From NCBI GenBank assembly GCA_020726505.1, contig JAHLEZ010000027.1, forward strand, positions 248,001 to 312,000: a stretch of DNA of 64,000 nt, written 5' to 3'. The position numbers and the translations under genes are program-made. Each line of letters begins with the position of its first letter. Position 1 is the stretch's first letter. Origin of the DNA: Leptodontidium sp. MPI-SDFR-AT-0119. Taxonomy: Eukaryota; Ascomycota; Leotiomycetes; Helotiales; Leptodontidiaceae. Positions 9,665 to 20,284 of this stretch are shown in pieces. The notes below the pieces were generated by a model. The model ran no database searches. It was not told the DNA's origin and saw nothing but the letters and a program-made list of their open reading frames with translations.

Positions 9665-10762
9665 TTAATCGAGGTCTGGAACCGGCAGATGATTCAACAA
9701 CTTGACCTTCCGCCCCAATACTTTGAGAGCTTTCAATGCATTTTCATCTCGTAGCCGTTCTGTTTCTTTCTCATCAATCAACACGAAATCATACTTCAAT
9801 ACTTTACCTCCTTCCATGACTCCGTATTTCTTTGCTATTTCTACGTCCGCGGGCACGAATTCGACGATGAGGGACTATTTGACGCCAAAGACAGCATCGG
9901 ACGTTTCGTAAGGATCGTTTCGAAGATATAAAGCACTACATAAAAGCAGTCAGTAGTTGGGGCCCTGAAAGCCCGCTTTCTTCAAAGATGGGAATAACTC
10001 ACGTAATCAAATGGTCCCCCCCCTTTCTTTTCAAACACAAAATGCATATGCGCCGGCCTCCAAGGATGTCTGTTCAACAATTTCAAAAGCTGCCCAACAG
10101 GTCCGTCATGAGGGAGGAATCGGATATGGGACTGGAACAATATCTTTGAAGCAAAAGACGCCCTCCTTATTACGCTTCATGACACATCTCCCATCAGGCC
10201 CAGTCCTATCCTCATGCTGCACATCATAATGACCTGTACTATCTGTCTCCCAAATATCTACCTTAACGTCTTCGATCGGGTTGTCCTTGATGTCTTTCAC
10301 CGTGCAGACTATCAGACAAGGTTCGCCTGCGGTGTCTTGCGACATGAGGTCACCGTGTTCAAGGGTTTCGGCTTCGTGGGTGTGGAAGGGTCCAAGAACC
10401 GAGCCTTCTGTACTTGCGAGTGGCTTTGGATGGTCGATTGCATCGGCTGAGAGTGACAGACCGAGGATATCGGAGAGGAGGATAAATTCCTAGAGTACGT
10501 CAGCAGAATCCACATTTTGAGAGACGTGTCGCACATCTGTGCTAATCTGCCCAACTCGGACCAAGAAGTTCAGAGCTGCCATCCATTCAGTTGTACTCAG
10601 TCTCGTCTCCCGGGCGAAATTATGAAGATGTGTAACCAATCTCTCCATGACATATGTAAGGCGTTGATCTGAGGATTGAGAGTTTATGGCAACGGTATTT
10701 TCGGTGATGTTGTCAATAGTCAGGTCCTTCATTAGAGGGACATTGACTTTTGAGGGATCCAT
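9665..10762 (-). pseudogene. Intradiol ring-cleavage dioxygenase pseudogene (hydroxyquinol 1,2-dioxygenase type)
   Basis: Similarity to fungal catechol/hydroxyquinol 1,2-dioxygenases, non-haem Fe(III) enzymes that cleave the ring between two hydroxyls. Likely exons are 10762-10526, 10489-10003 and 9935-9665. All four iron ligands are visible: Tyr in DSTGHYDVQ, Tyr in PVPYPIP, and two His in RPAHMHF. Supporting blocks are EFILLSDILGLS, GSVLGPFHTH, LYLRNDPYET and KYDFVLI. Breaks: a frameshift just after PVPYPIP (near 10108) ends the frame before the two His; an eight-G run near 10016-10023 needs a further shift; and FGVK is followed by TAG near 9880. The first intron would be only 36 nt. It sits beside the maleylacetate reductase pseudogene, the next enzyme of the same pathway. 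Confidence 0.85.
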
Positions 10763-11114
10763 CTTGAAGATTGGTGTGATTTTGAGAATTCTAGGAGCTT
10801 TGTAAAGCTCGGAAGAGGAGCTATATACTTTGGCAATTGAGGTTGATGCGGGATATTTCCGGTGTTTGGGTGCCTTTCTGAAGCTCTACTTCTGCTGCAG
10901 TTGAAGTAACAGGAGCAGAGGAAATGAAAGGGGTTCTGCTTGTGCTTGTTCAAGGCCATCAGAGAAGGTGGCCGTACGAATGCCACTTCCGAGCCACGGT
11001 GGAGAAATCGTCTCGGAGTCCGGCCTCTTGCGATATGCAACACAAAATGATCTTATTTTTCACCTAATAATCCATCTCAAGTAACATTCGCTCCCTACTA
11101 TTTAGTAATCGATA

Positions 11115-11157
11115 TCCCACGCAAAAGCCCACCCCCACCAAAAAGAGCTACACCCAC
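11115..11157. promoter_or_regulatory. CCCACC motifs upstream of the dioxygenase
   Basis: Three C-rich blocks (TCCCACG, GCCCACCCCCACC, ACACCCACA), 353-395 bp upstream of the dioxygenase ATG at 10762. Weaker than the other clusters but of the same motif type. Confidence 0.35.
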
Positions 11158-11507
11158 ATACAATAATATACATAATTAAATTACCACACGCCTAACAAGT
11201 ATATATTGAGAGTTGATTAGGTATTAGTTTTATATCACGTAATCAAAATCATGGCTTTTCCTAGACGACTTGAGATTCACAGCTCGGAACCGAATGGAGA
11301 TATGTTAGTTTGTTTGGTAATCAACTGACTTGCGATTCTCTTTTGACTTAGACTTGGTGATGAAACATTTTTGTCATACGTTAATAAAGCTAACGTATCT
11401 ATGATAGACCGCCTTATAAGTGTGCGGAACCAGTAAATAACCGTTTAATTAATTTGTGTTCGCCTCACAAAGCCCGCAACTGCGAATGCAACCCGGCTGC
11501 ACGCAGC

Positions 11508-11607
11508 TGGGTGGGGGACCAATCGCCACTGGGTGGAGAGCAGCCTGGCGGAGATCAGTCGTTGGGTGGGGAGACGAATAGTTGGGTGGGAAACCCTGTC
11601 TGGGCGG
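11508..11607. promoter_or_regulatory. GGGTGGG cluster upstream of the SnoaL-like gene
   Basis: Four GGGTGG(G) blocks in loosely repeated ~25-bp units, 290-390 bp before the ATG at 11895. Read on the other strand, the units contain CTCCCCACCCAACG, nearly the same unit found at 27145-27240 upstream of the dienelactone hydrolase gene. Confidence 0.6.
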
Positions 11608-11894
11608 TTTATACTCACTCCCCACTCTTGCAAAAGCTGCTCAAGGTGCTACTCACCGTACTAAGGTATCTGACGAATGCATTATGGGGCTCCCATGATC
11701 CCATCCCAGGCGCTGAAGTAGTAAAAGTACAAAATAATCGCACTTCCCTACAGTAGAAGGTCAAAAAAGCCGACACAGAAATCCGTCCTCCCACTCCGCC
11801 ACGCTGCCTTCGGTTTTGCAACCTTCACGTCCACACCTTCTTCCTCAGCACTCCACTTTTCCTCACTTGATCCCACTTCACCAAATTGATCAAG

Positions 11895-12638
11895 ATGCCC
11901 GACTTGCATTCTCTTCCAGAAGGATCACATCCGAAGAATGCAATCAGGAACAATGGGCCCGATCATCTTACGCTTGAGCGATACAAGTTGAGAGAACTGG
12001 CTGAAGGGTGGCCTTGCTACCGGGATGCATGCGAATGGGAGAATCTGGTCTCGATCTTCCATCCCGATGCGTATATCTACACCACCTGGACAGGCCGTAC
12101 TCACTACGCGAAATTCATTGAAGGATCAAAAGCGGGTATGGATAAGGGCGCCTTCATCATGCATCGGATTCACGGGTCAACGACGGATATCAACCCTGAA
12201 GCTACGAGAGCAGTGACAAAAATGAAAGCCACAATCACACAACGCTTTGTGCTACCACAGGCTGGCCAAGAAAAGGACAAGACTTGTGAGGTGGATGCAG
12301 AATCTGATTGCCGATTTATTTTCTTTTGGCAGAAGGAGCCCGCAGGCTCACAGTTTGCTGGTGAATGGCGGGCGCGGTTTGCAAGGCACTGGTATGAGAA
12401 GGACAAATTGGTTCCAGTCAATCCACAGAAGATTCCGGCTCTCAGCGAAGAGAAGTTGGCGAAATTTCCAAGTGGATATCGCTATCTTGGATATTGTCAA
12501 GAGGAAACAATGGGAATACAGGTCTTGTTAGACCTCCCTGGGCATCGGAGGGAAGCTGATAATATAAATGGGCAGAAACATGACATTTTGTACTGGCAGG
12601 CGAAGGACTGGGTGGAGGGGAAGGAGATCGATATTTAG
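11895..12638 (+). CDS. SnoaL-like (NTF2-fold) protein
   Basis: Uninterrupted 247 residues from the ATG at 11895 (MPDLHSLP); no intron needed. Around residues 35-105 it has the features of fungal SnoaL-like domains: [21 protein letters not shown], then a Trp-Thr-Gly loop, [10 protein letters not shown] and [10 protein letters not shown], followed by mixed beta sequence ([18 protein letters not shown]). SnoaL/NTF2-fold proteins act as small hydratases, isomerases, dehydratases or decarboxylase-like enzymes, and relatives occur in fungal aromatic-catabolism clusters. No signal peptide, so it is likely cytosolic. Intact, unlike its second-copy relative at 31691. The catalytic step cannot be inferred from sequence alone. 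Confidence 0.78.
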   Translation: MPDLHSLPEGSHPKNAIRNNGPDHLTLERYKLRELAEGWPCYRDACEWENLVSIFHPDAYIYTTWTGRTHYAKFIEGSKAGMDKGAFIMHRIHGSTTDINPEATRAVTKMKATITQRFVLPQAGQEKDKTCEVDAESDCRFIFFWQKEPAGSQFAGEWRARFARHWYEKDKLVPVNPQKIPALSEEKLAKFPSGYRYLGYCQEETMGIQVLLDLPGHRREADNINGQKHDILYWQAKDWVEGKEIDI

Positions 12639-13011
12639 CTTTCCAATAGGGTAACGTGGAATGTTGCATAAAAGTGATCTCGTACAGTTTGGCCATCTTC
12701 TGTGCAGCCTACACACAGGCAAGTTTATTTTAATACAAATTATCCGTATATTACTCAACATAATTGAAGAGAACTCGATGTACTCATCATTAATTGCGAG
12801 AACATTTCATATTATTCCCCAAAAAATATCACGGCAAGACCCTGATCATGTTCAATCACCCAATCTAGGGTGAGGAAGCTCTTCCTTTGCACCGAAAACC
12901 CATAAACCTCAAGGATAGTTCTAACCTCATCTTTGACTGGACGATTTTGAGAAAGGAGTGTTCTCGTGTTTTATATTCTATCAAATTTTTCTTTTTGGCT
13001 TGTCAAGCTGA
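12639..13011. other. Convergent 3' region
   Basis: Between the 3' ends of the SnoaL-like gene and the P450 gene, AT-rich after 12720. No gene seen. Confidence 0.4.
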
Positions 13012-14748
13012 CTATAGCTTTGTTTTTATTCTGCACCTGAATTGACCTTCCATCTCTCCAATACCAGCGCTTCGTAAGCGCACCTCAGGGTCCTTCGTCA
13101 GAGGTTCAATTTCAAACATGCTCAATATGGTGGTTGTCGTCTTGAGGATATTAGTCATGGCCAAATTTCGTCCAATACACATCCGATGGCCAGCACTGAA
13201 ATGAAGCAAGTATCTGTCTTGATTCGAACTATCAGTGTTCATGAAGCGGTCGGGCTTGTACACGGCATGATCTTCACCCCAAATCTCTGGGTTATGGTGA
13301 GTCACGTAGTTTGAAATACAAACATTTGTCTAATGAGAGGAGAAGATCAGCGTGGCCCACGTATATACATTGTTAAATAGTGAAGTAGAATGTGACTTAC
13401 ACCGTGAGGCACCATGTGATCTCCAATTTGAACACCATCAACAGAATGCACTCGGCGCCATAGATTCATTGAGAAGACAGGGTTGATGCGAAAGTTCTCG
13501 CGGATGCAAGCCGATAAGTATGTGAGACGAGCGTCTAGGCCCTTGACTGGATATGCAATCTTTCCCCGAGGAAGGGGTCCAAGAGTTTCATCAACTTCTT
13601 GTACTACGTTGGCAAGAATATCTGGATTGTGCAGCAGGTGCCATAATAATAAGGTAAGTGTACCGGACGTCGAGTGGGAACCAGCCACACTAAATGTACC
13701 AATTAGTCAACACATCTCATCAGTCGAGAAGAGAATATAGCTTACAGCATGGCAAATGCTTCTGTGTTTATATCCAACTCGGTCAATTTTTCTCCAGTCT
13801 CGGGATCCTTCGCATTGATGAGATTAGCAAGCAAATCAGGGCGCTCTGATCGATTTTCTAGGTTGTGCCTCACGCAGTCTGCACACGTGGCTTGAGATGT
13901 GCTCTGCTCTTGAGTAGACGACGGATCCAAGGAATTGGTGACCATGCGACAAGGGTTTTCAGGAGATCTTGACACGGTAATTCCCCGATTACGCAGGACA
14001 GGAACACATGGTCGTTGATGGCTCCGATTTCTTCGGCCCCTCCTACTGCTTGTGCATTGAAGGTCCTACTGAATGCTACCTCACCAAGGATGTCCAAGAC
14101 AAAGCAAGCTATGATCGTTTTCAAGTCAAAGGCTTCACCCGACTTGGCTAGTCCTTTGAGGTGATGGATGAGGATGTCGATTTGCCCGTCTATAATGCCT
14201 TCCATTCTCTCAATTGACGTCTGTGAAAAGCCATGAGAAAGCTGGCGTCGGCGTTTAGCGTGAATCTACAAGAGTAAAACATCAGCCAATTATTCATCAT
14301 TAGTTCATACACGGTTTACGTACGAGTAATGGGGCTTACTTACTGCTTCATCTCTTCCCCCAAAGAGATTAGGATTGAAGGTTGTAAAGGCATCATAGAA
14401 CTCCGTTTTACCCACGGACTTTCCTGCTTTATAGATAGGAGCAATTGCATCGGCACCCCAAAAGTGCAGATGATTCGGCCCGACTCGTACAACTGGACCA
14501 TATCGCTGGTGAGCTTTCACCAATTTCTCATGGAACACAAGATTGTACACATAGTAAGCTTTCCAGACATTTGTGCAAGAGGCTATCCATGGCCCTGGGT
14601 AGCTGGCGAGGGGATGCCAAAATCGTTGGTATATAATGTAGCAGGATAGCGGCAAGAGGATGCTGGCAACCAGAATGGAACCTGGCATGGTAGAGATGAT
14701 CCTCGTGGCTGAGGAAAGGGGGTCGGTACGGGAAAGAAGAAAAGACAT
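13012..14748 (-). pseudogene. Cytochrome P450 with one frameshift
   Basis: Exons 14748-14344, 14265-13746, 13689-13401 and 13329-13012 would give about 510 residues, a normal class II P450 length. Visible in order: N-terminal membrane anchor (SILVASILLPLSCYIIY), proline-rich PLASYPGPW, the I-helix AGSHSTS with its oxygen-binding Thr/Ser region, the K-helix ExxR as ENFRINP, and the haem loop FSAGHRMCIGRN with the Cys ligand. All splice joints preserve frame except inside exon 2: around 13880-13895 the frame moves from RAHLKPR to CADCVRHNLE, which needs one extra base. As read, the product stops before the I-helix and haem loop. A single missing base could be a sequencing error, so this may be a live gene. 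Likely role: hydroxylation or demethylation of an aromatic substrate at the endoplasmic reticulum. Confidence 0.82.
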
Positions 14749-14882
14749 ATCGCTGGTGCTTTGATAGAATGGCCTGGAGGAAATTGAGAGTGTACCAATA
14801 CACACAATTATCGGGACTTGATCTTCTGTACAATCTCTTGCGCATACAAGTTTCGGCATTCGTTCCAGCCCTGAGAAGGCAT

Positions 14883-15000
14883 CCACCCACACCCCACGCT
14901 GTGCTGTGCTCTTCCCCTCCTTTCCCACTAATTAGAATCTGTCTAGTGAACCGGTGGGTACATGTGGGTGCAAGTGGGCATAGGTGGCATAGGTGGGGGA
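14883..15000. promoter_or_regulatory. CCCAC/GTGGG cluster upstream of the P450
   Basis: CCACCCACACCCCAC on one strand (14883-14897), then five GTGGG/GGTGG blocks (14952-15000), 135-250 bp upstream of the P450 ATG at 14748. Same motif type as the other cluster promoters. Confidence 0.55.
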
Positions 15001-16906
15001 TCCTTGACGCTGCCACCAGGATTGGGTTTATACGTGACCTTACTGGAGAGGCCTTGGAAGGTCCCTGTACTAATAATAGCTTGTAAGCGAACCCATCCTG
15101 CGTAGCACTAAGTTACGGATAAGTGCGCAAACGCGACTACTTTACCCCTCGACGAAACAGTTCGACCAAGTCTTCTAGCACATTCTATGCTTAGCAGGGG
15201 TGTCCTAAGGAATATTAAGTACATCCTTGCAACAGCAAGTTTATTACTATAGACCTAGTATTCAAAATACTCATTTTTAAAATATTAAAAAATTAAAAAA
15301 ATATTCGCGATCAGGGGTTATGTGGTGCACAATAATATTAAGCTTTTGCGAGCGGTTGAGGTAAAAAGTGATTCATTCCTTAAAAAAAGACTACGTTATA
15401 AAGAAAAGGGGCAGGTGCTCTCTCCAAGCGGTGTGAGCTTTCAGAATTAAATTTAGTAAAGCACCCGTGCCAACGAGTACTATTATAAACCCATTATTTA
15501 ATGCTGGTTTTACACGAATACAAATTTATTTTTAAATAGAATTTAATTAACGTGGTTGATCATTGAGACGCGCACTTTTACTGACTTTATTATTCTCTTA
15601 ATTTAATACGCATTTTTCCTATAATTATAATTTCTATAATTTCGACGAAATTAGCTTCTAATGTCTATAATTATATTTACTATAATTATTATACGCGCCG
15701 ATAGACGCGGCAAAGCCAAAAGAATATGGCCAGGCAACCAGGAATAAGCGATAGTAATAATATATAATAGGAACGGAAGTTGAGATATCCTTTTTATTTT
15801 TGGCTATTTAAGGCATTAATTACCTCTCGAACTAATAATCTGAAATTGGCCTCCCTCGCAATTAAATTATTAATACTTTTGTAGTATTACTAAATACTTA
15901 ATTAAGTGAAAAAGGTACTTATAATAAAAAAAAACAGTTAAGAACTTAAGTTTAATTTTTATTACAAACTATAGAAGAGTACTACGGTACATGTGACTAG
16001 TAATGAAATCCCAGTCGCCAGGTTCTCCTAGGGGAATCGCCCTAGGTACAATATCCCCTTGGGATCATTGCCCTAGAGCCGTAACCCTCCTGAGCTTATG
16101 GTCCTGTTAACTATACTGTCCTGGTATGACCGAGTCCCGTGACTCGGGAGCGTCCGTAACACAAACACAGCATAAATAGCCCTTTTTTGCTGTTATACTT
16201 TCATTTTTTTCATGGCTACGCGTTATTCAAAGTTAACGAAGAACATAGTAAGCTGTTAGCGATTAGCCCTTTATCAAATAACTATATATACAACATCTAA
16301 AGCCCTTTGCTTACCTTGCCTTCATATACTATACAGGAGACTACAAAATATTAAAATAATTGTTTTAGGAGATATATATCCTCATTAGTGGTATAATAGG
16401 CCAGAATTATATTTATCCCCTGACATTAGCATTCTTCCGCTAATGCCAATCTTAAACCCGATGAAATTGAAAGTTAAAGGCAGTCCGAAGGGTGCTTTAG
16501 GAGGGTCGAGATCACGTGTTGGTTGCACCTTCCAATACTCGTCGAGACCCTTCGTTTTAGGATCTTCCGTCTAGCTCTGCTTTAGCAGTCCCCAACCATC
16601 TGTAATACAGACTCTTGCGGTAGAAAATGGCCTATCATCTACAGCAATATCGATGTGAAGGCTTGAACTCGAACATCGTGACCAATATGAGCTTAGGACT
16701 TGGCGAGAGCGGGCTTATATATATAATCTGTCATCAATCTATCAGTCTCATAGTATTATAGATTCTACTACAGTAGCTACGATACAAATTGGTGGACTTG
16801 AGGTGTATGCCCAGGTTGCTGAGTTTGAATTGGATGACATTGATGAATTGGCATAATGATGCATTGTACGTAGCTGTCCATACAAGTTTGGACACCAAAG
16901 CTTCAG
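15001..16906. other. AT-rich, probably RIP-affected, no gene
   Basis: 15100-16010 is very AT-rich. 16010-16170 is a more GC-balanced block with a short inverted repeat (GAGTCCCGTGACTC). The rest is AT-rich with no open frame of note. It looks like eroded repeat DNA, but no transposon family could be named. Confidence 0.45.
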
Positions 16907-18046
16907 TTAAAGGTTAGGTGTTATATAGGTATAGTTTTTCCATCCCCCATGCTTTGCTGCAAAATCCTCAGCCTCACCAAATTGCTCAATATTGAAAATG
17001 GATACTTCTGCACCTCCCTTCCTCCCCACCTTAAGTACTCCCGAGGTGATGAGCTTAATCGTTGATTCGATTGCTCCGCGATTGGCCATGAGTTTGCCTT
17101 GAATCTTGATATTCTTATGCATAGCCAAGGTGTACGGGATCTCAATGTTGCCAGACGGGGCACCACTTAGCACAACCCTTCCATCTTGCTTCACAGCACG
17201 AAAAGCGGCCGAGAAATAGGGTGGTGAGTGCAATGAACCTGAAGACCAATCGTTGAATATCTCTGCTCCTGCCCCATTGGGTGTGGCCTTGAGGATAGCA
17301 GCAAAGTCTACGTCATTGTTGCCTGTCATGACGACATACTTCAATCGATCTGGGTTCCCGAGCGTCTGCCATAGGTGTCCTAGCTTCTCCTTGCTCCGAC
17401 CGAGAGCTATGACATTTGCGCCTAAGATGAGAGCTACCTCAACTGCGATGGAGCTGAACGTGCCAGTGGCTGGGCCAATAATCACAGTGTCTCCCGCCTG
17501 AAGGCTGCCCGCTTCAACTAGCGCAGCGTAGACCATCGATTGCAAAGCAATTTCCTTGAGCTCTGCAAGTTGATATCCCAATTCTCCGCATAGGCGTGCT
17601 TCGTCAAGAACGAATAGCCCTTCAAGTGGCACTTTCTGGTACTGCTGAAGAGAACCATCTCTTCATTCTCCAGTCATGAGCTTGGCCCCACTGGGTCCTT
17701 CTCCTCCATGGTGACCCTGAATGATGCTGACTGTGGGGTCGTCGCGTGCTTTGATCCATGGGTTGAAGTAAACTAAGTCACCGGGCTTCAGATAAACGGA
17801 ATCGGGGCCGGCAGAATGTACGCGGCCAATATTCCCGGGGTTTGGAACCAGGGGGAGGGTCAGGTTGTACACGGCTAGAGATCCATCATGAATGTATTTC
17901 GAGAATGGAGTGATAAGACTGGCAAGAACCTTGATAACGGCCGATCCTGGCCCAGCCTGAGGCATAGGGAGGTCAATGACTTTGGCAGGTGTAGAGTAGG
18001 AAGATAACCATACACCGCGGTTTGTATTTGGAGTGGTGGAAGCCAT
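16907..18046 (-). pseudogene. Medium-chain dehydrogenase/reductase with one in-frame stop
   Basis: A single intronless frame from ATG 18046 to TAA 16907 (379 codons), interrupted once by TGA at 17663-17665 where the motif reads LMTGE-stop-RDGSLQQYQ; relatives would have Trp there (TGG). The N-terminal half is GroES-like (VIDLPMPQAGPGSAVIKV, VHSAGPDSVYLKPGDLVYF). The C-terminal half has the Rossmann loop VIIGPATGTFSSIAVEVA and GRVVLSGAPSGNIEIPY. Zinc-site residues of classical alcohol dehydrogenases are not evident, so a quinone- or enoyl-reductase-type MDR is likelier. Apart from the stop the frame is well preserved, so the lesion is recent or an error. Substrate unknown; it lies in the same cluster with a CCCACC-bearing promoter. 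Confidence 0.8.
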
Positions 18047-18146
18047 GATGAACGAAGAACAAGCAGTGTGATTTATCTGTGAATGTTCATCGTGTAAGGT
18101 GAACCATTTATATCGAAATATGCCTCTGGATTGATGTGCATGAGGT

Positions 18147-18225
18147 CCCCACCCTGCGCCACCCTCTTCCGCCATCCACTATAAACCTTACCTTGTGTAG
18201 TTGAGTTTCATCAGTTGCCACCCAC
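18147..18225. promoter_or_regulatory. CCCACC motifs upstream of the MDR gene
   Basis: TCCCCACCC and GCCACCC at 18147-18165 and GCCACCCACG at 18217-18226, 100-180 bp upstream of the ATG at 18046. Same motif type as the other cluster promoters. Confidence 0.5.
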
Positions 18226-18540
18226 GCTCGTTAACTCTAAAATCCCTACGGGGCTTTGCCGAGAGAAAGGAGGTACGACTGAACCAGGTCTAACTCCCTA
18301 CAGGGCTGCGAGACCCACAAATTTCCCTCCACTACCAAAAAATACTGTGAGAGAGCTTATTTCTTAGTGCACGTGAAATTACGTAAAGATTTTAGATATT
18401 ACTAGTGCTAGATTAATAAAACCTAATTATATATATAAAGTATAAAGTATACTTATTCTAATGTCGTAATTGTCGTATAGTTATTATTATATTAGGGTTA
18501 GAGTTGTTGTAGTAGCGAGTCTCGTAAGCGAATAGCTAGC

Positions 18541-18757
18541 CGGGCGGGAGGCCCACCTAGCAGAAAACCTAATACGGGAGTGGTAGACCTCCCCTGTAGT
18601 AGGCAGCCATTAGGTGGTTTAATATATTAGGGGGGGGGGTATTAGTTTTGCGAGTAGAGGGCTTATCTAGATAGCAAAACCGCTTTAGGAGGCGGTGGTC
18701 TTCCCCTGCAATAGGCAGCATTAGGTGGCGGATGCTGGTTTGCGGGTGGGGGGCCTA
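18541..18757. repeat. Two diverged tandem copies of a ~112-bp unit
   Basis: CCCCTG-TAGGCAGC-ATTAGGTGG occurs at 18591 and again at 18703, with alignable flanks before and after. Each copy ends in a GGTGG/GGGTGGGG stretch, including a nine-G run near 18631. Confidence 0.6.
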
Positions 18758-19362
18758 AACAACAAAAAAGAAAGAAGAAAAAGAAGAAAAGAAGAAAAAA
18801 GAAAAGAAGAAAAAAGAAAAGCATAAGAAAGAAGAAAAGAAGATAAAAGAAAAGAAGAAAAGAAGAAAAGAAGAAAAGAAGAAAAAATAAAAGAGAAAGA
18901 AGAAGAAGTAAAGAGAATAGAAAAAGAAAAAGAAGAAAAGAAGAAAAGAAGAAAGAAGAAAATAGAAAGAAAAAAGAAATAAAAAAAAGAAAATGAAGAA
19001 AAGAAGAAAAAGAATAAGAAAGAAGAAAAGAGAAAAGAATAAAAAGAAGAAAAGAGAAAAGAAGAAAAGGGAAAGAAGAAAAGAAGAAAAGAAGAAAAGA
19101 AGAAAAGAAGAAAGAAGAAAAGAAGAAAAAATAAAAGAAGAAAAAATAAAAGAAAAGAAAATAAGAAGAAATAAAAAAGAAGAAAAGAAGAAAAAGAAGA
19201 AAAGAATAAAATATAAAATAAAAAATAAAATAAAAAAATAAATAATAAAATAAAGAAAATAAAAAATAATAATAATAAATAATAAAATAATAAAATAATA
19301 AATAAGTAATAAGTAATAAGTAATAAGTAATAAGTAATAAGTAATAAGTAAATAAGTAATAA
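18757..19362. repeat. ~600-bp purine tract and simple repeats
   Basis: 18757-19240 is almost pure A/G on the + strand, built from GAA, GAAAA and AGAAGAAAAG units. 19240-19300 shifts to AATAA units and 19300-19362 to a regular seven-base TAATAAG array. Frames through it give only Lys/Arg/Glu or Phe/Leu/Ser polymers and are not genes. Confidence 0.9.
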
Positions 19363-19370
19363 TTATTAAA

Positions 19371-20284
19371 GGCCATATAATTAAAGCCAGCGATTATCTT
19401 TCTCTCGGCTTTATGGCCGACGCAGACGGATATCCCAGTTAGCTCTTATATATCAATCGTCGGTCTCGCTTCATTGGCCGGGTTTCGTCACCCGTACTTC
19501 AACAGGTAGTAGACTAGCGAGGCTATCCTTTATGGTGCGGGAATCAATCGCTGGCTCGGTTAAGTTCTTGGCCAAATAAACCTCTTTTCCAAATGGGGAA
19601 ATATACTTTATTTTGAGTTTAAGGCAAAGGACAGCTATTCTCATATAAAATTGAAGATTTTTGTAAGGATTCCAATAGCAGAGTGCCACAGTTTCTATTT
19701 GTAGGTTTATAGATAAAAACTGATCTCTAGAGAATCAAGAGGTTCCAGGCTGGAAGCCCCTGAAATAATAGTAGGCCACGTGCCAATTAAGCCCGATTAA
19801 GCTTAGACTACCCCGACTTAATCCCAACCTACTTCTTACTTCTACTCCTGATAATAGAAGATTTTTCTTATGGATTATTAACTAATCAGCGACCGCCAAA
19901 AAAGGCTTAGTATTCAAAAGCTTTTTTTTACTTCTAATTGGCATATTTCGACGCGGCCTGATAATTCAGGAAAAAACTGGTTAAATTGCCCGAAGTCAGA
20001 TACGCAAGAATAGCAAGGGTTGTTAGCAAAGGAATTTTTATCAAGTAGATATTATTAAAAAAAAAAAAAGCTTACTCGAATCTCGTAAAAGGTGCCTAGA
20101 GCGTCGCCTGGAGCCATAAACGGCGTCGGCTCGGGCACTATACCCCTTTTCCTCTGATTCTCAGCCCATTTTGCTCCTTAGGCTCTCCGAGGGATTAATA
20201 ATATATTAGTTATTACTTTTCTTTAATCTGGGGGGCGAGCCCCCCACACCCCCCATCTTATTAGTTTATTCGTTTATTACTTAT
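19371..20284. other. Repeat-derived sequence, no gene
   Basis: Mixed AT-rich and moderately GC-rich blocks with no supported frame or recognised element. A 14-base poly-A lies near 20057. Confidence 0.4.

Noticed and set aside
13742..13975. Separate small protein starting MSRSPEN
   Set aside because: Its first part is out of frame with the P450, and its second part (CADCVRHNLE onward) is the P450 itself after a frameshift.
16010..16170. Second copy of the LTR because of a CGTAACA end
   Set aside because: No matching TGTTACG start or target duplication could be found upstream.
18663..19376. Phe/Leu-rich minus frame and Lys-rich plus frame
   Set aside because: Both are translations of the purine simple repeat, not genes.
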